Shown here one piece after another: positions 1-10,710 of a stretch of 64,000 nucleotides of DNA. The first letter of the stretch is position 1. Each line of letters begins with the position of its first letter. Position numbers and translations under genes: made by a program. This DNA comes from Rhizaria sp. SCN 62-66. Taxonomy: Eukaryota > Rhizaria, unplaced. The notes below the pieces were generated by a model, which was not told where the DNA came from, searched no databases, and saw only the letters and a program-made list of their open reading frames with translations. The stretch lies in contig MEDY01000059.1 in NCBI GenBank assembly GCA_001724265.1, positions 51,368 through 115,367 of the forward strand, given 5' to 3'.

Positions 1-3000
1 CGTACTCAGCGAGCTGGGCCCGCTGCGCCGCATTGACGGCGAGCAGCCGCGCCTCCTCGGCCCGGTGCGCGGAGAGCAGCTGTGCCTCGCGCTCCTGCAG
101 CAGCAGCGCTGAGACCACGGTGAAGTCACTGTCCAGCGGGCCGGCCGCCGACGCCGCGCCGCCGTAGCCGTACTCGCCCTCGTCCTCGCCCTGGCCCTGG
201 CCCGACGGCGGCGGCGCCTGGTACGGCTGCTGCAGCTGCTGCAGCGGCGCCTGGCCGGGTTGCGGCAGCAGCTGCTGCTGCTGCTGGTCGTATGGCAACA
301 GCTGCTGCTGCTGAGACTGCTGCTGCGGCGGCGCCTGGTACTGCTGCTGCGGCTGGTAGAGCGCGGGGTGGTGCGCGCGTGCGTGCGGCGAGAGCTCGAG
401 CGCCTGCGCCATGCGCGACTCGACGTGCGCGGCCGACTGCGCCATGGCCGCGGCAGCGCGCTCGCGCTCGCGGGCCAGCACGCGCTCGCGCTCCTGCGCC
501 GCGTTGTCGATGTACCGGTCGTCGACGTGCGTGAAGGTGCCCTGGTAGCGGCCCAGCCCCGCGCGCGAGTCGCGGACGACCTCGCCGCCGAAGGCACGGA
601 ACCCGCTGCCGCCGTCGTTGTTGTCGCCGTCGCCACCGTCGTCGTTGCCGCCGCTCTCGTCGTCGGCGGCAGCGGCGCCCGCGCCGTAGGCGGCGGCGTT
701 GTAGTCGACGGGGCCGCCCATCGCCGAGTCGGCGGCAGCACCCATGGCGTGGGACGGCAGCGGCGCGCCTGTGACAAGACCATAGCCGCCGCTGCCGCCG
801 CCGTTGCCGTTGTTGTAGTAGTACGCGCGCGGCAGCACGCCGTGCGGGCCGCCGGGGTTGCCTTGGTACCCGTGGCCAGCGGCCCCGTTGCCGCCGCCGC
901 CGTACATCATCCCGCCGCCGCCGCCGCCGCCGGCGGAAGGCGCGAGCGAGGGCGCGACCGAGAGCGCGGGCGCGGCGCCGCCGTGGGGGCTTGCCGCGCT
1001 GCTGCCACCGCTGCCGGAGCTGCCCGTGCTGCCGGGGCTCGCGCCGGGGTTTCCAGCGGCGGCGCCAGCGGCGGTGGACGGAGCCGAGGAGGAGTTGCTG
1101 CTGAGGAGCTGTTGCTCCCAGGCGAGCTGCTGCTGGCGCTGCCGCTCGCGCTCCCACTGCAGCTGCGCCTCAGTGCGCGCCTGCTGCTGGCGGAACTCCT
1201 CAATGACGCGCTGCTGCTCGGCGACGACGCGCCGCTGCTCGGCCAGCTGCGCCGCGTGCTGCGCCTGCAGCTGCTGCTGGTATGCTGCGTACTGCTGCTG
1301 TTGCTGCTGCTGCTGCTGTTGCTGCTGTTGCTGCTGGGCCGCGGCCGTCGCGGCGGCGAGCGAGTTGCCCGAGTTGCGCCTGCTGCCGCCCGCGCCCGCT
1401 CCGCCGCGGTGCGGGGAGACGCGGCCGCTGGCGCCGGGGCCCGCGCCGCCTCTGCCGCCGTCGACGCCGGCCAGCCCAACGCCGCCGTGGCCACCGCCGC
1501 CGCCGCCGACGCGCATGGCGAGCGCGATCTCGAGGTCGCGCAGCTTGTCTTTGTAGTGCTGCAGCTGGTTCACGGCGCACAGCAGGATCTGCGCGCGCGT
1601 CTTCTTCGAGCACTGCACCTCGTCCGAGAGCTGCTTGAACTGGTCGCGCAGCCGGCCGCGGCGCCGCGTCTCGCTCTCGCGGTGTCGCTTCTTCTGCTCG
1701 CCCTCGTCGCCGCCGGCGCCGTCGTCGCCGCCCTCTCCGTCGCTGTCACTATCACCGTCGGACATGTTGCTGTTGTTGCCGCTGTTGTTGGCGTTGCTGC
1801 CACCGCCCGCCGCCCCGGCGCCCGCGCGCGCGGACCAGTGGTTGGCCGCGGCCGAGGCCGAGACCGAGACCGTGGGCGGCGGCGGCGCGGCGGGCAGCCC
1901 CATCCGGCCCCCTGAGCCGCCACCGCCACTGCCACCGTAGCCAGTGTAGTTGCCGCCGCCGTACATGTAGCCGCCCGGCTGGCCCGGCTGGCCGGCCGTG
2001 GCGGCGGCGGCGGCCAGCGCGGCGGCAGCGGCGGGAAACTGCCCACTAGCGCCGTACCCTGCGCCGCCCTGGGGGCCGCGCGCGCCGCCGAGTTGGCCGA
2101 CCGGGGAGGACACGGCCGACGACGGCACGCTGCCGTCGTTCGCCGCTGCGGCGGCCGCTGCGGCGGCGGCGGCGGCCTGCGCGGCGGCGATGGACGCGGC
2201 CGAGGGCCGCCCGCGCTTCGGCTTGGGCTTCTCCAAGACCGCCGCTGCTGCTGCGGCGCCGGGGGCGGGCTGCGAGACGACCGAGACAGAGGGCGCCGCG
2301 GCCGCGTAGCCGCCGTAGCCGCCGCCGTACTGCATCTGCTGCTGCTGTTGAGAGGCGGAGAGGCGCCGCGCAGTCAGCCGGTTGCTGCTGCCGCTGCTGC
2401 CGCTGGAGCCGCTGTCGGTGGCGTCGGCGTCGGCGTCCGGGCTGAGCCCGCCGCTGCCGCTGCTGCTGCCGTTGCCGGCCATGCCGTTCACACCGTTGCC
2501 GTTGAGCGCGGCGGGGTCGGTGTCGGCGACGCTGTTCTCGCCGCTGCGGCGCCGCGACTGTGAGCGAGAGCGCGCGCGCGCCGCGCCGGGGGCCGCGCCG
2601 TTGCCACTACCGTTGCCGCTGCCGGCGCCGTTGCCGCTGCCGGCGGGGTTGTTGGGGTTGGGAACCATGCCGGGCGCGTAGAGCCCGATGCCGAGCCCGA
2701 GCCCGCCGTGTCCGTGGCTGAGGCCCAGGCTCTCAATGTCGTCCGACTGTGGCGACGCGGCCGTACCGCCGGCGGAGCCCGCGCTGTTCGCGGCCGAGGC
2801 CGAGAGGGAAATGGTGGGCGCGGGCGCGCCGCCGCGGCCGCCAGCGTTGCCATTGGCGCCGCCGCTGTGCACGTAGCCGCCGTAGCCGTTGCCGCCGGCC
2901 GGGGCGCCCGCGGCTGCGGAGTTGCCGTTGTACGCGTAGCCGCGGTTGGCGCCTGCCTGGGCCGGACCGAACTGCTGGTGCATGTGCATGTGCGGCATCT

Positions 3001-3574
3001 TGCCGTTGCCGTTGCTGTTGTTGCCGCTGCCCTGCTGCGAACCGTCAGCGGCGCCGTCGTCGCCGTCGCCGTCGGCGCCGTCCGCGTCTGCGCCGGCGGT
3101 GAGGATGGGCAGGTAGAGGTGCGCCGAGGAGCTGATGAGGTCCACGCGGTCGCGCGGCGACGTCCACTGCTGCAGCGCGTTCAGGTCCGCGATCGGAATG
3201 CCCGGCATGAAAGCGCCGTCGGCGGACCGGAACGGGTACATGGCCGCCACGAGGTCCTCGTCCGCGCCTGCGCCCGCGCCGGGGCCGGCGGAGGCCGCGG
3301 AGGCGGCGTTGGGTCTCCCGGAGAGGCCGTTGATGGAGTCGTCACCCATGGCCATCATGAGCAGTGAGTCCGCGGTGTTGGTCAGGCCGCCCGGGCCTGT
3401 AGCGCGGGAACCAAAGTAGGGGTCGCCTGACGCGCCCGGGCCCGCGGGGTTGTAGGCGCCCGCGAGGCCGTTGTGGAGGCCGGTGCTGGGCGCGGGGGCA
3501 CGAAGGCCGACGTCGTCCGAGTCGCCGAAGGGCGCGGGGCCGCGCGCAAAAGACGACGACGCGAAGCTCGACAT
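1..3574 (-). CDS. bHLH / AT-hook transcription factor, C-terminus cut by window edge
   Basis: One continuous minus-strand frame runs from an ATG at 3574 to the window edge, at least 1,191 codons with no stop. Around residues 626-683 (nt about 1699-1525) is a basic helix-loop-helix: a basic stretch with the H-x-x-x-E-x-x-R pattern (KRHRESETRRRGRL), a helix with FKQLSDEV, a loop with KKTRAQ, and a second helix ending HYKDKLRDLE. The H/E/R pattern is typical of E-box binders. An acidic Asp/Ser/Gly run lies just before it. Residues 453-457 (nt 2218-2204) read KRGRP, an AT-hook core. A 15-Gln tract (nt 1336-1292) and Gln/Glu/Arg-rich helices follow; the rest is Gly/Asn/Ala/Tyr low complexity. The family dimerises and binds DNA in the nucleus. 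In-frame ATGs at 3715, 3757 and 3781 could lengthen the N-terminus, but 3574 begins the protein-like composition. Target genes cannot be inferred. Confidence 0.85.
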   Translation of the reverse strand, partial: MSSFASSSFARGPAPFGDSDDVGLRAPAPSTGLHNGLAGAYNPAGPGASGDPYFGSRATGPGGLTNTADSLLMMAMGDDSINGLSGRPNAASAASAGPGAGAGADEDLVAAMYPFRSADGAFMPGIPIADLNALQQWTSPRDRVDLISSSAHLYLPILTAGADADGADGDGDDGAADGSQQGSGNNSNGNGKMPHMHMHQQFGPAQAGANRGYAYNGNSAAAGAPAGGNGYGGYVHSGGANGNAGGRGGAPAPTISLSASAANSAGSAGGTAASPQSDDIESLGLSHGHGGLGLGIGLYAPGMVPNPNNPAGSGNGAGSGNGSGNGAAPGAARARSRSQSRRRSGENSVADTDPAALNGNGVNGMAGNGSSSGSGGLSPDADADATDSGSSGSSGSSNRLTARRLSASQQQQQMQYGGGYGGYAAAAPSVSVVSQPAPGAAAAAAVLEKPKPKRGRPSAASIAAAQAAAAAAAAAAAANDGSVPSSAVSSPVGQLGGARGPQGGAGYGASGQFPAAAAALAAAAATAGQPGQPGGYMYGGGNYTGYGGSGGGGSGGRMGLPAAPPPPTVSVSASAAANHWSARAGAGAAGGGSNANNSGNNSNMSDGDSDSDGEGGDDGAGGDEGEQKKRHRESETRRRGRLRDQFKQLSDEVQCSKKTRAQILLCAVNQLQHYKDKLRDLEIALAMRVGGGGGGHGGVGLAGVDGGRGGAGPGASGRVSPHRGGAGAGGSRRNSGNSLAAATAAAQQQQQQQQQQQQQQQYAAYQQQLQAQHAAQLAEQRRVVAEQQRVIEEFRQQQARTEAQLQWERERQRQQQLAWEQQLLSSNSSSAPSTAAGAAAGNPGASPGSTGSSGSGGSSAASPHGGAAPALSVAPSLAPSAGGGGGGGMMYGGGGNGAAGHGYQGNPGGPHGVLPRAYYYNNGNGGGSGGYGLVTGAPLPSHAMGAAADSAMGGPVDYNAAAYGAGAAAADDESGGNDDGGDGDNNDGGSGFRAFGGEVVRDSRAGLGRYQGTFTHVDDRYIDNAAQERERVLARERERAAAAMAQSAAHVESRMAQALELSPHARAHHPALYQPQQQYQAPPQQQSQQQQLLPYDQQQQQLLPQPGQAPLQQLQQPYQAPPPSGQGQGEDEGEYGYGGAASAAGPLDSDFTVVSALLLQEREAQLLSAHRAEEARLLAVNAAQRAQLAEY
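1292..1336 (-). repeat. CAG/CAA tract coding for 15 Gln
   Basis: On the minus strand this is an interrupted CAG/CAA trinucleotide run in frame with the bHLH protein, encoding 15 consecutive Gln just C-terminal to the bHLH. Similar CAG/CAA tracts recur in the protein at the right end of the window (around 60615, 60946 and 61303). Confidence 0.9.
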
Positions 3575-4346
3575 GACGCGCAAGCGCGAGGAAGGCGAGT
3601 GCGGAACGGGGAAGTGGGCTGAAGATGTGGAAACGCGCGGGAGGAGCTGCACGAGGGCCAGGGCAGCGGAAGACAGGAGAAGGTTCGGGTGAGCAAGTGG
3701 GCAGTGTGAGGACATAGTGGCTTTATCTGCCGATGGAAAGGGGCGCGCAACTGCCATGGGACTGAACGCGGGGCATTTCATGGTGTGCAGAAGACTGTGG
3801 ACGCATCTCGCGTCACGGGGAAGCACACTGACAGGGCAATGACGGGCAGTCAAAGGTATCTCCTGAGGGAGAGAGAGATCCTGTTACTTGCGAATACCAC
3901 GTTGTAATTACACGCCCCACAAGTTACAGAAAAGGATCGAGGATTATACATACAGAAACCCTCAAGAAAACAATGGTCTTATACTTATACCGTCGTATAG
4001 GTGCTACTATATCAGTTCTTGGATTCTCCTGACAAGGCCAGTAGCCAAGAATGGAGTAGGAGACTGTGAGCATTGGGCCTTATCTTGCACATCAAATATG
4101 TTTATACACGTAACGTCATCACACATATAATTGGGTAATCACTATTTAATTGTCACTAATCTATCATACTTCTTTATTGATTTGACAAAAACCTTTTGTG
4201 AAGGTCTGGGAACAGACATTCTCTTCCCACTAGGCTTGGTCGAAGCATAAGTTGAACGCCTAAGCTCGTCATCAGTCCCTGTCTAGTTTCCCCCGCGCGT
4301 CAACAGCGCGTTGTTTCGCGCTACTTTCTGCGCTATAACACCAAGA
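3575..4346. other. Divergent intergenic region
   Basis: Spacer between the start of the bHLH gene (minus) and the membrane-protein gene (plus). GC content falls sharply after about 3860. It should hold the 5' leaders and promoters of both genes. I see no TATA-like element, RNA gene or convincing ORF. Confidence 0.5.
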
Positions 4347-5484
4347 ATGTACCGTCGAGAGGATCCGCAGGTCCCCGCGGCCCCGCGCGAGCTCGCGCCG
4401 GCCGCGCGCCCGCCCGCCACACTGGCACCGCCGACTACGTACACCCTCAGTGAGATCACAGAGCTCTCCGCGTTCTCGGCTTCAGCGCCTCTGACCGCCG
4501 CCGCGGTGCCACCCACGGCCGCCGCGGCTGCTGCCGGGCCCGCGGGCGCGCTCGCCACGACCACGGCCGCCGCTGCCGCCGCCTTGGCATCTGCCTCTGC
4601 CTCTGCCTCCGCGACAGCTGCCTCAGCTTCTGCGTCTGCCTCAGCTTCTGCGTCTGCCTCAGCTTCTGCGTCTGCTGCTGCATCTGCTGCTGCCACTGCT
4701 GCTCATGTTTCTGTCGCAGCTGCTGGTGCTGGTGCCGATCAGAGATTCAAGCAGCAGTTGCCCCCGCTGCCCGCGCCCCACACATTCCACCACGTAGGCT
4801 CCCCGGCCGGCGCCGGCTCACATGGGCACAGGCTCCACGCTTATGGTCACGGCTACAGTCACGGTCCGAGTCACAGCACTGCTGGCTTTGGGCTGCCTCC
4901 GACCGGCGCCGCGCCCAGCGCCGCACCCCCCGTAGCGACGTGCGCCCTGCCGCCCGCGCTGCCGGTGTCGGCGCCCCTGCCGTACACGTACTCGTCGCCG
5001 TCCTTCCTGTCTGAAATCCCGGGCGCCTCTGCTGTCGCCGACACAGTCGCACTCTCAGGCTCAGGCTCAAGTTCAGACTCAGACTGGCGCGGCACTGCCA
5101 ATGTGGGCGGCAACGAGGGCACCATGAACAGCGCAAGGTTTGCGGCGACGGATGACGCGGACGACGCCTCGACCGGGTCCCCAGTGTTCTTGTCCTCGTC
5201 GTCGCCGTCAGGTTCGGAGTCGCAGCCCCAGCCGCAGCTCGTGCCCGCTCTGTCGCCCGGCCCGGCGGCCGCCCCAGTGGCCGCCCCGGCCCCGGTGGCC
5301 GCGGTCACGCTGGGCTCGGTCGCGGCCTCGCTGTCCTCGCTCCGCGCCGCGCACGCCGCCACGGCCACGCTGCACGCGCGCCATCTCGCTTCCCTGCGGC
5401 TGACGCTGCTGCACCACCGCGCCGCGCTGGCCGCCCTGCGCGTGTCGCTGCACGCGGCCTCGACCTCGGTCGCCGCGACCGCCT

Positions 5485-5518
<34 letters not shown>

Positions 5519-7603
5519 GCGCGGGGACGTGTGCGGGCCCGATGGCTGGACCCTCGGTGTCGGCGTTGGCGACCGGCGGCACTGGCTGTCGCGGTACGCG
5601 CGGCGCGGGCTGCTGGCATCGACGCTTGTGCTGGCCGGCTGGACGCTGCTGCGCGCGGCGGGTGCCGGCATCGTGACTCAGGCCCCGGTCACGTGGCTCG
5701 GCGCCAAGGCCATGTACGCGCGCACGAACGCTCTCGGCGCAAACGCGGCCGCGCTCGCGAGCAGCGGTGTCGGCGCCAGTGCGAGCGCGGGCGCAGGCGC
5801 GGGTGCTGCTGCGCTGCTGCTGCTGAGGGTGCCGCCGCCGCTGTCGCCGCCGCCGCTGTCGCGCGTGCTGCTGGGCTCGCTCGTCGACGGGCTCACGCTC
5901 GCGCTGCCCTTTCTGGGCGCCTTCCTACTGCTGCGGCCGTCCGCGGCGTCCCCCGCGCGCCGCCACCTGGCCACGGCGCTCTCGTGTGTCTTCTCGCTGC
6001 TCCACGCGGCAGTTCTATCCGCGCCCCCGGCCGCGCGTCGCCCGCCCGCCGCCGCAGCCGCCGCCGCCGCTGCCGCCTCGCGCCTCCCGCCGCTTGCCGC
6101 CGCGGGCCGCTACTGGGCGCGCGCCGTTGCCGCGGGCGCGGCCGCGCTGATGCGCGCGCTCGCGGAAACACTCGTACGTTTCTGCATCCGTCTGCGCACC
6201 TCAGCGAAGGTGATTGGAAATGGATTAACGGCAGATCCATCTTTCACATGTTGATATTTTCAACCCAATTTTCCCTTTATTTGCGTTTATATGACCGATA
6301 TATCTCACATATTTTTATTCGCTCGAACGTTCTCTCCCTCCGTTCTATCTTTCTCCGTCTTCTCTGCTGTTTCCAGCTGCACACCCTGCTGGGCCGTGTG
6401 CACCCCGCATTGCCGCCCTCCGGCCCCGGCACCGCTGCCTCCAGCAACGGCACTGCTAGCGGCGGCCGCGGCGGCGGTGGGCGCGGGCTGGTGTTGGGCA
6501 ACCCCCTGGTGGCGGCGCATCTAGCCAACGCAGCGCTCACGCTCGCCTACATCGCGATCAAGATCGATCTGGCGCGCAAGCGCCGCGCGGACGAGGCCGC
6601 CGCTCGCGCCGCCGCCGAGGCCCGCGTCGCCGCTGCGGAGGCCGCCGCGCAGGCCGCCGCGGCGGTTGCGGCCGAGGAGGAGCAGGGCCAGCGGCGGCGC
6701 CTGGGCCAAGGGCTCGGCCTCAGCGGCCAGGGCCTCGGGCCGCACAGCCAGGGCCTCGGGTTCGGCCTGGGGCTGATGGGGGCGCTGGGCGCGGAGCTGG
6801 AGCTTGAGGCAGACGCGGCCGCGGGCGTGCCTGTAGCCGCGTCGCTGTCGCCGTCGCCGTCGCCGGCGCCGGCGCTACTCCCCCGGGCCGGCGCCGCCGA
6901 TGGAGTCACAGTGGGCGCAGAGGGCGCAGCGGGGGCGGCAGTGACGGAGGCGGAGCGGCGCAGACTGGGCGGCGGCTTTGCTGGGGGAATTAGTTTCAAC
7001 AATTCTGCGACTGCGGGCGCGGGCAATCCCGTGTTCTCGCCGTCGCTGCTACCGCTGCCGCCGCCGCTGCCGTCGCCCTCGCTGCTGCCTCTGGCGCTGC
7101 CGCCAGGCCTGCCGCTGCCGCTGCCTTCGCCGCTGCTCTCCCCCGCGCACGCCGCCGCTGTGCTCGATGACGCCACCATGAACGCTTATGTCGGCGGCCC
7201 CCGGCCCGCGTTCGCCCCGGCATCGACCGTGAGCGCCCACCAGGTGACCGTGGGCAGAGGCTCTCCAGCGACCGTGGGCGGCGCTGTTTCGCTGGCGGTG
7301 GGGCGCGCGGCGGCCTGGGGGCTGGCGCTGGGCCGCGGGCTGTGGGCGGGCGCCACCGAGGGGCTGTGGCCCATGCCGGACCTGACCGCCTGCGGCAGCG
7401 CTGCCGCGGCCCACGACCACGGTCACTCCAGTCGCGGCTGCAGCCACATCCACAGCAAGACGCACAGCCAGAGCCAGAGCCAGAGTGGAAGCGAGAGCCC
7501 GAGCCGGAGCCGGCATGGCGCGGCTATAACGGTCGCGGCGACAGCGGTTGCGGCCGCGAGCGCCGACTGCGACGACGTGAGTGCGGCGACTGCGTCGAAC
7601 TGA
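4347..7603 (+). CDS. Multi-pass membrane protein of unknown function, two exons
   Basis: Exons 4347-6173 and 6377-7603 (1,017 aa), joined in phase 0 across a 203-bp AT-rich intron with donor GTACGT and acceptor TTTCCAG. The unspliced frame would end in a stop at 6254. ATG 4347 is used because the frame upstream of it has only a TTG. The first 400 residues are Ala/Ser/Pro-rich with His-Gly stretches. Hydrophobic segments lie near residues 421-436, 513-530, 540-560 and 653-672, and the last is followed by a charged Ala-rich helix starting ARKRRADEAAARAAAE. The C-terminus is His/Ser-rich. No family was recognised. The topology suggests an integral membrane protein with cytosolic low-complexity tails; organelle and activity are unknown. 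It is convergent with TXNDC9. Confidence 0.7.
4619..4672 (+). repeat. 18-bp tandem repeat, three perfect copies
   Basis: The unit TGCCTCAGCTTCTGCGTC occurs at 4619-4636, 4637-4654 and 4655-4672 inside the first exon of the membrane-protein gene and encodes Ala-Ser repeats in frame. Perfect identity suggests recent expansion. Confidence 0.9.
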
Positions 7604-7981
7604 GTGGCGGTGTGACATACCGTATGAACTAGTTAGCTTTTAGTGTATTGTTGATACGTAGTATGTGTTTTGATTCGTTATATTTCTTAGATTTCCTTAA
7701 TATTTTTATCTTTTCATTTCTTTCTTTGTTTACGTCACACAGCTGTCGACATGTGACCGCGTTACCTAGCTACTTCGATTAACATCAGCTTGACTTACGA
7801 TACGATGACTATTTTTTCCCCACTTAATTCAAGTATAGCCTGAATACAACTTACTTGATTGATTCACATCCACTTCATCGCCCTTCATTACAGAACCGAG
7901 CTCCACGTTCAGTCCTTTTTATCAAGCTTTAGTCTTCTGTAGTGTCGACAGTGCATTCGTGCTTTGTTGGTATTTCGCTAT
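7604..7981. other. Convergent 3' spacer
   Basis: AT-rich sequence between two convergent stop codons. It presumably holds both 3' UTRs. No RNA gene or repeat was seen. Confidence 0.5.
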
Positions 7982-9462
7982 TTACCAGATCTTGATGTCC
8001 TCGTCCTCGCCGACGGTCTTGGCGGTGGACTCGACCTTGGGCTGCGGCATCTTAGCGTCACCCTCGTCGTCCGAGGTCTTGAGGAAGTCGTCGTCCTCGC
8101 CGTCGATCTCGGACATAAACCGAGCCCGCGCCGACTCGTAGATGGCCTTGCCCGTCTTGTTGGCCTTGTTGCCGGTGATCTTGCCGCCCGCCAGCTGCGC
8201 CGCCAGCTCCTCGTTGCCCGCGACCGTGGGCTCGTAGTCGATCAAGCCGCGTTTGGCCAGGCGCTCGGCGAGCTGGTTCGTGGTGAAGGCGTCGGTGTTG
8301 CCGAGCTCGGTGAAGCCCTCGAGGCGGTCGATCGTGTAGTTGTCCTCGGTCATGATCAGCGTTGGCATCACGCGGATGTTGAGCTTGCCCACCAAGTACG
8401 CGCACTTCTCCGCGTCGATCTACGCAGGCATCGGAGCAAAGCGATAAAAACACGGAACAAACAATACGAGGTGAGCGAGTGACAAGCCAATGGTGTGACT
8501 CTCGAGACAGTCCATTTCATGATATCAGGAATATAATACAACATCTGTGAGGTCACACTTTGTTTGAATGTTGATAACAATCTTAGTCACGCACCTTGAT
8601 GAAGCGGGCCTCCATGTGCTTCTGCGCGAGCTTGATGAGGTGCGTGTCGAGGACCTGGCAGTGAGCCGTGCTAGCGCGGTAGAAGTGCGTGATCACATGC
8701 TTGCTCGCCTTGGCAACCTCGAACCACTGCTTCTCGTCGCCGATCTCCTCGTACCGTCCGTGGCCCAGCGCGCGCCACTCCTGTCAGCGGGGACCAAGGC
8801 ACGGCGATGGGGACGGGACGGTGCAGGCACGGCGTTGTCGTGTGTAGCAATGCAGCGCAGCGCAGTGCAGTGCAGTGCAGGGTAATAAAGGCAAAAAGAA
8901 TAGGCATTAAACCGTTGGAAAAAATAAGCAGATAAGATTGAGGTTGGCATGTGTTGAATTGGGACACACGTTTGTTGAGAGCATCGTCGAGTCTAACTGA
9001 AAGTGAGTGATTAGAGACGTACGGCCATCATGTTCTTCTTCTCCTCAAGCTGCTGGCGGCGCTTCTGGCGCATGTCCTGCATGTCTTCGGAGGTCATGTT
9101 GTCGAAGCGATCCATGGCCTGCGGATACAGACGCAAACGGAGTTGTAACGGCATGGGGGAAGCCACGGAATCAATGTAAGTTGGGGGACACAAAGGTAGT
9201 GGGAGGTTTAAAGAGATGAGATGAAGAGGGATACTCACAGGAAACTGAGGAATAAACAGTCCAAGCTGAATTATAACGCGATTTTGATGGTTTTGTGCCA
9301 CTGACTAGCGATATAGTAGGGCTATATGAGTGTACAGCAGAACGAATATAAGTTGTAGAGGCAACGGACCTGGTTGAGCTGCTGCTCGGCCTGGGAAGCG
9401 ACGGCCATGGTGGCCTCCAGAGCGCGCTGCTGGATCATCTGTTGGGCAGCCTGACGACTCAT
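7982..9462 (-). CDS. TXNDC9: TXNDC9 / phosducin-like protein 3, thioredoxin-fold CCT cofactor
   Basis: Four minus-strand exons, all phase 0: 9462-9370, 9118-9023, 8780-8595 and 8419-7982, giving 270 aa. Donors are GTCCGT, GTACGT and GTGCGT; acceptors are CCGCAG, CTGACAG and GCGTAG. The N-terminal helix (to about residue 63) is Gln-rich and ends RQKRRQQLEEKKNMM. The thioredoxin-like domain carries HFYRASTAHC (single Cys104 instead of CxxC), the cis-Pro segment RVMPTLIM, and GFTELGNTDAFTT, a close match to the human TXNDC9 signature. The C-terminus is acidic. Family knowledge: TXNDC9/PhLP3 binds the CCT/TRiC chaperonin and modulates actin and tubulin folding in the cytosol; it is not a redox enzyme. 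Length is close to the human protein plus an acidic tail. Confidence 0.94.
8851..8880. repeat. Pentanucleotide repeat (YGCAG)6 in TXNDC9 intron
   Basis: Six 5-bp units alternating TGCAG and CGCAG lie in the intron between 9023 and 8780 of TXNDC9. It is a short microsatellite with no evident function. Confidence 0.85.
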
Positions 9463-10710
9463 AGTGCTGCAGACGTAGGCGGCGAGGCGGGATATGGGAC
9501 GTGAGAGGCGCGGCGAAGGGTGACGAGGATGAAGGAACGGACCAGTGAGAGGACGGCGACAAAGGAAGTCGACCTTACACTATGATCACAGTTTTACGGA
9601 AAGGTATATAGAAATTAAAATCTAGATAAAATGGAGTCATCGCATTCACAAATATATTTGTGCTTTGACGTCGGGGGAGCGAGCTCTTCGGTCGTTTCGG
9701 AGCCCTGTTTGAATCCTTCCGTCCGTTGCGGTCTTGGCTGTTGCTTGCCTAGGTACCGAAAAATGTTCTGCCAACTCATAACTATTTATCATTCATGAGC
9801 TAGAACAAGAAAGTTCTATTTTAAAATTGTTATAGCAAGGTTTGTCACTTGTGTCATCTTTCTGCACTATCAGTGTTACTCGACTTTGCACTGATTGCAG
9901 TGAGATAATCTTTGAAATAGGCCACGCGTGACCGGATTATGCTGCGAACAACTGCAGCAAATGTTACTTACTGTGCACATCGATGGTAAAAAACCTAATT
10001 TATATCACACATATTCTACTGTCGATAAAATAGAATGAAATATTCCGTGAAAACTCATCGTGGGTTCTATTCACTCCAAATTGTGTGACAGTGATATTAC
10101 AAATCAAGATCAATCGACCGTATACCTTCACATGTTTCCATCAAGTGTATTATTATATTCTCTGAAACTACAATTTTTAGCTGTAATTAAGCTTGATTTG
10201 CGATAAAAAGGCTGATGCAGCGAGAAATCCTTCGAATTGCAAAACCACCACAAGTTACTTTCATAACATCGACGGCCAGGAGCATGGCCTTTGGCCGACG
10301 GGTCGCAGCGAATCTCTCTGGGAACCCCGATCGGTGTGCGTTTTCCGGAAACTGACTTTGTTGTTCATCCTCTCGCTGCTTGAGCTTTTGTATCAATGTA
10401 TAGTCAGGCCACGTGACCAGGTATTCAAATTTATTTATGAAACGCTTTTTCACATCGCAGATCTTGGACATATCTTTGATTGCAGAACTGGGCATGCTCG
10501 AGATGTGGCTGGGTCTGCAGGCCACATCACTCTCGTTTCGCTCTCCCTGACCTCTATACCTGCTTGACCGGAACATAGTTTCTCTTTCAACACGACGTTT
10601 GTACATCGCCATAACTTAACATCTTCTGTTCTTCACTCATGCAGCGATTCTGTGACCATTTTGCCCTTTCTGTGTCGTCCCCCTTCGTGCGCAGTTTTTT
10701 TCCGACCTCT
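9463..10710. other. Divergent AT-rich intergenic region
   Basis: Spacer between the starts of TXNDC9 (minus) and malate dehydrogenase (plus). It contains overlapping open frames on both strands between about 10187 and 10612 (141 codons minus, 124 codons plus), neither with a recognisable domain. No tRNA fold was found despite one B-box-like string near 9709. Confidence 0.5.

Noticed and set aside
126-3367. Several plus- and minus-strand open frames with ATG or alternative starts in the first 3.4 kb
   Set aside because: They are Arg- or Ala-runs from GC-rich codons. The frame carrying the bHLH, AT-hook and Gln tract is a different one that runs off the window edge.
5531-6376. Single long plus frame 5531-7603 as one gene
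   Set aside because: Only its part after 6377 is real. The part before is an Arg-rich shadow, and a GTACGT...CCAG intron joins 6377 to the exon ending at 6173.
9690-9730. tRNA-like B-box (GTTTGAATCC)
   Set aside because: The flanking bases cannot form a T-arm stem and no acceptor or anticodon arm is found.
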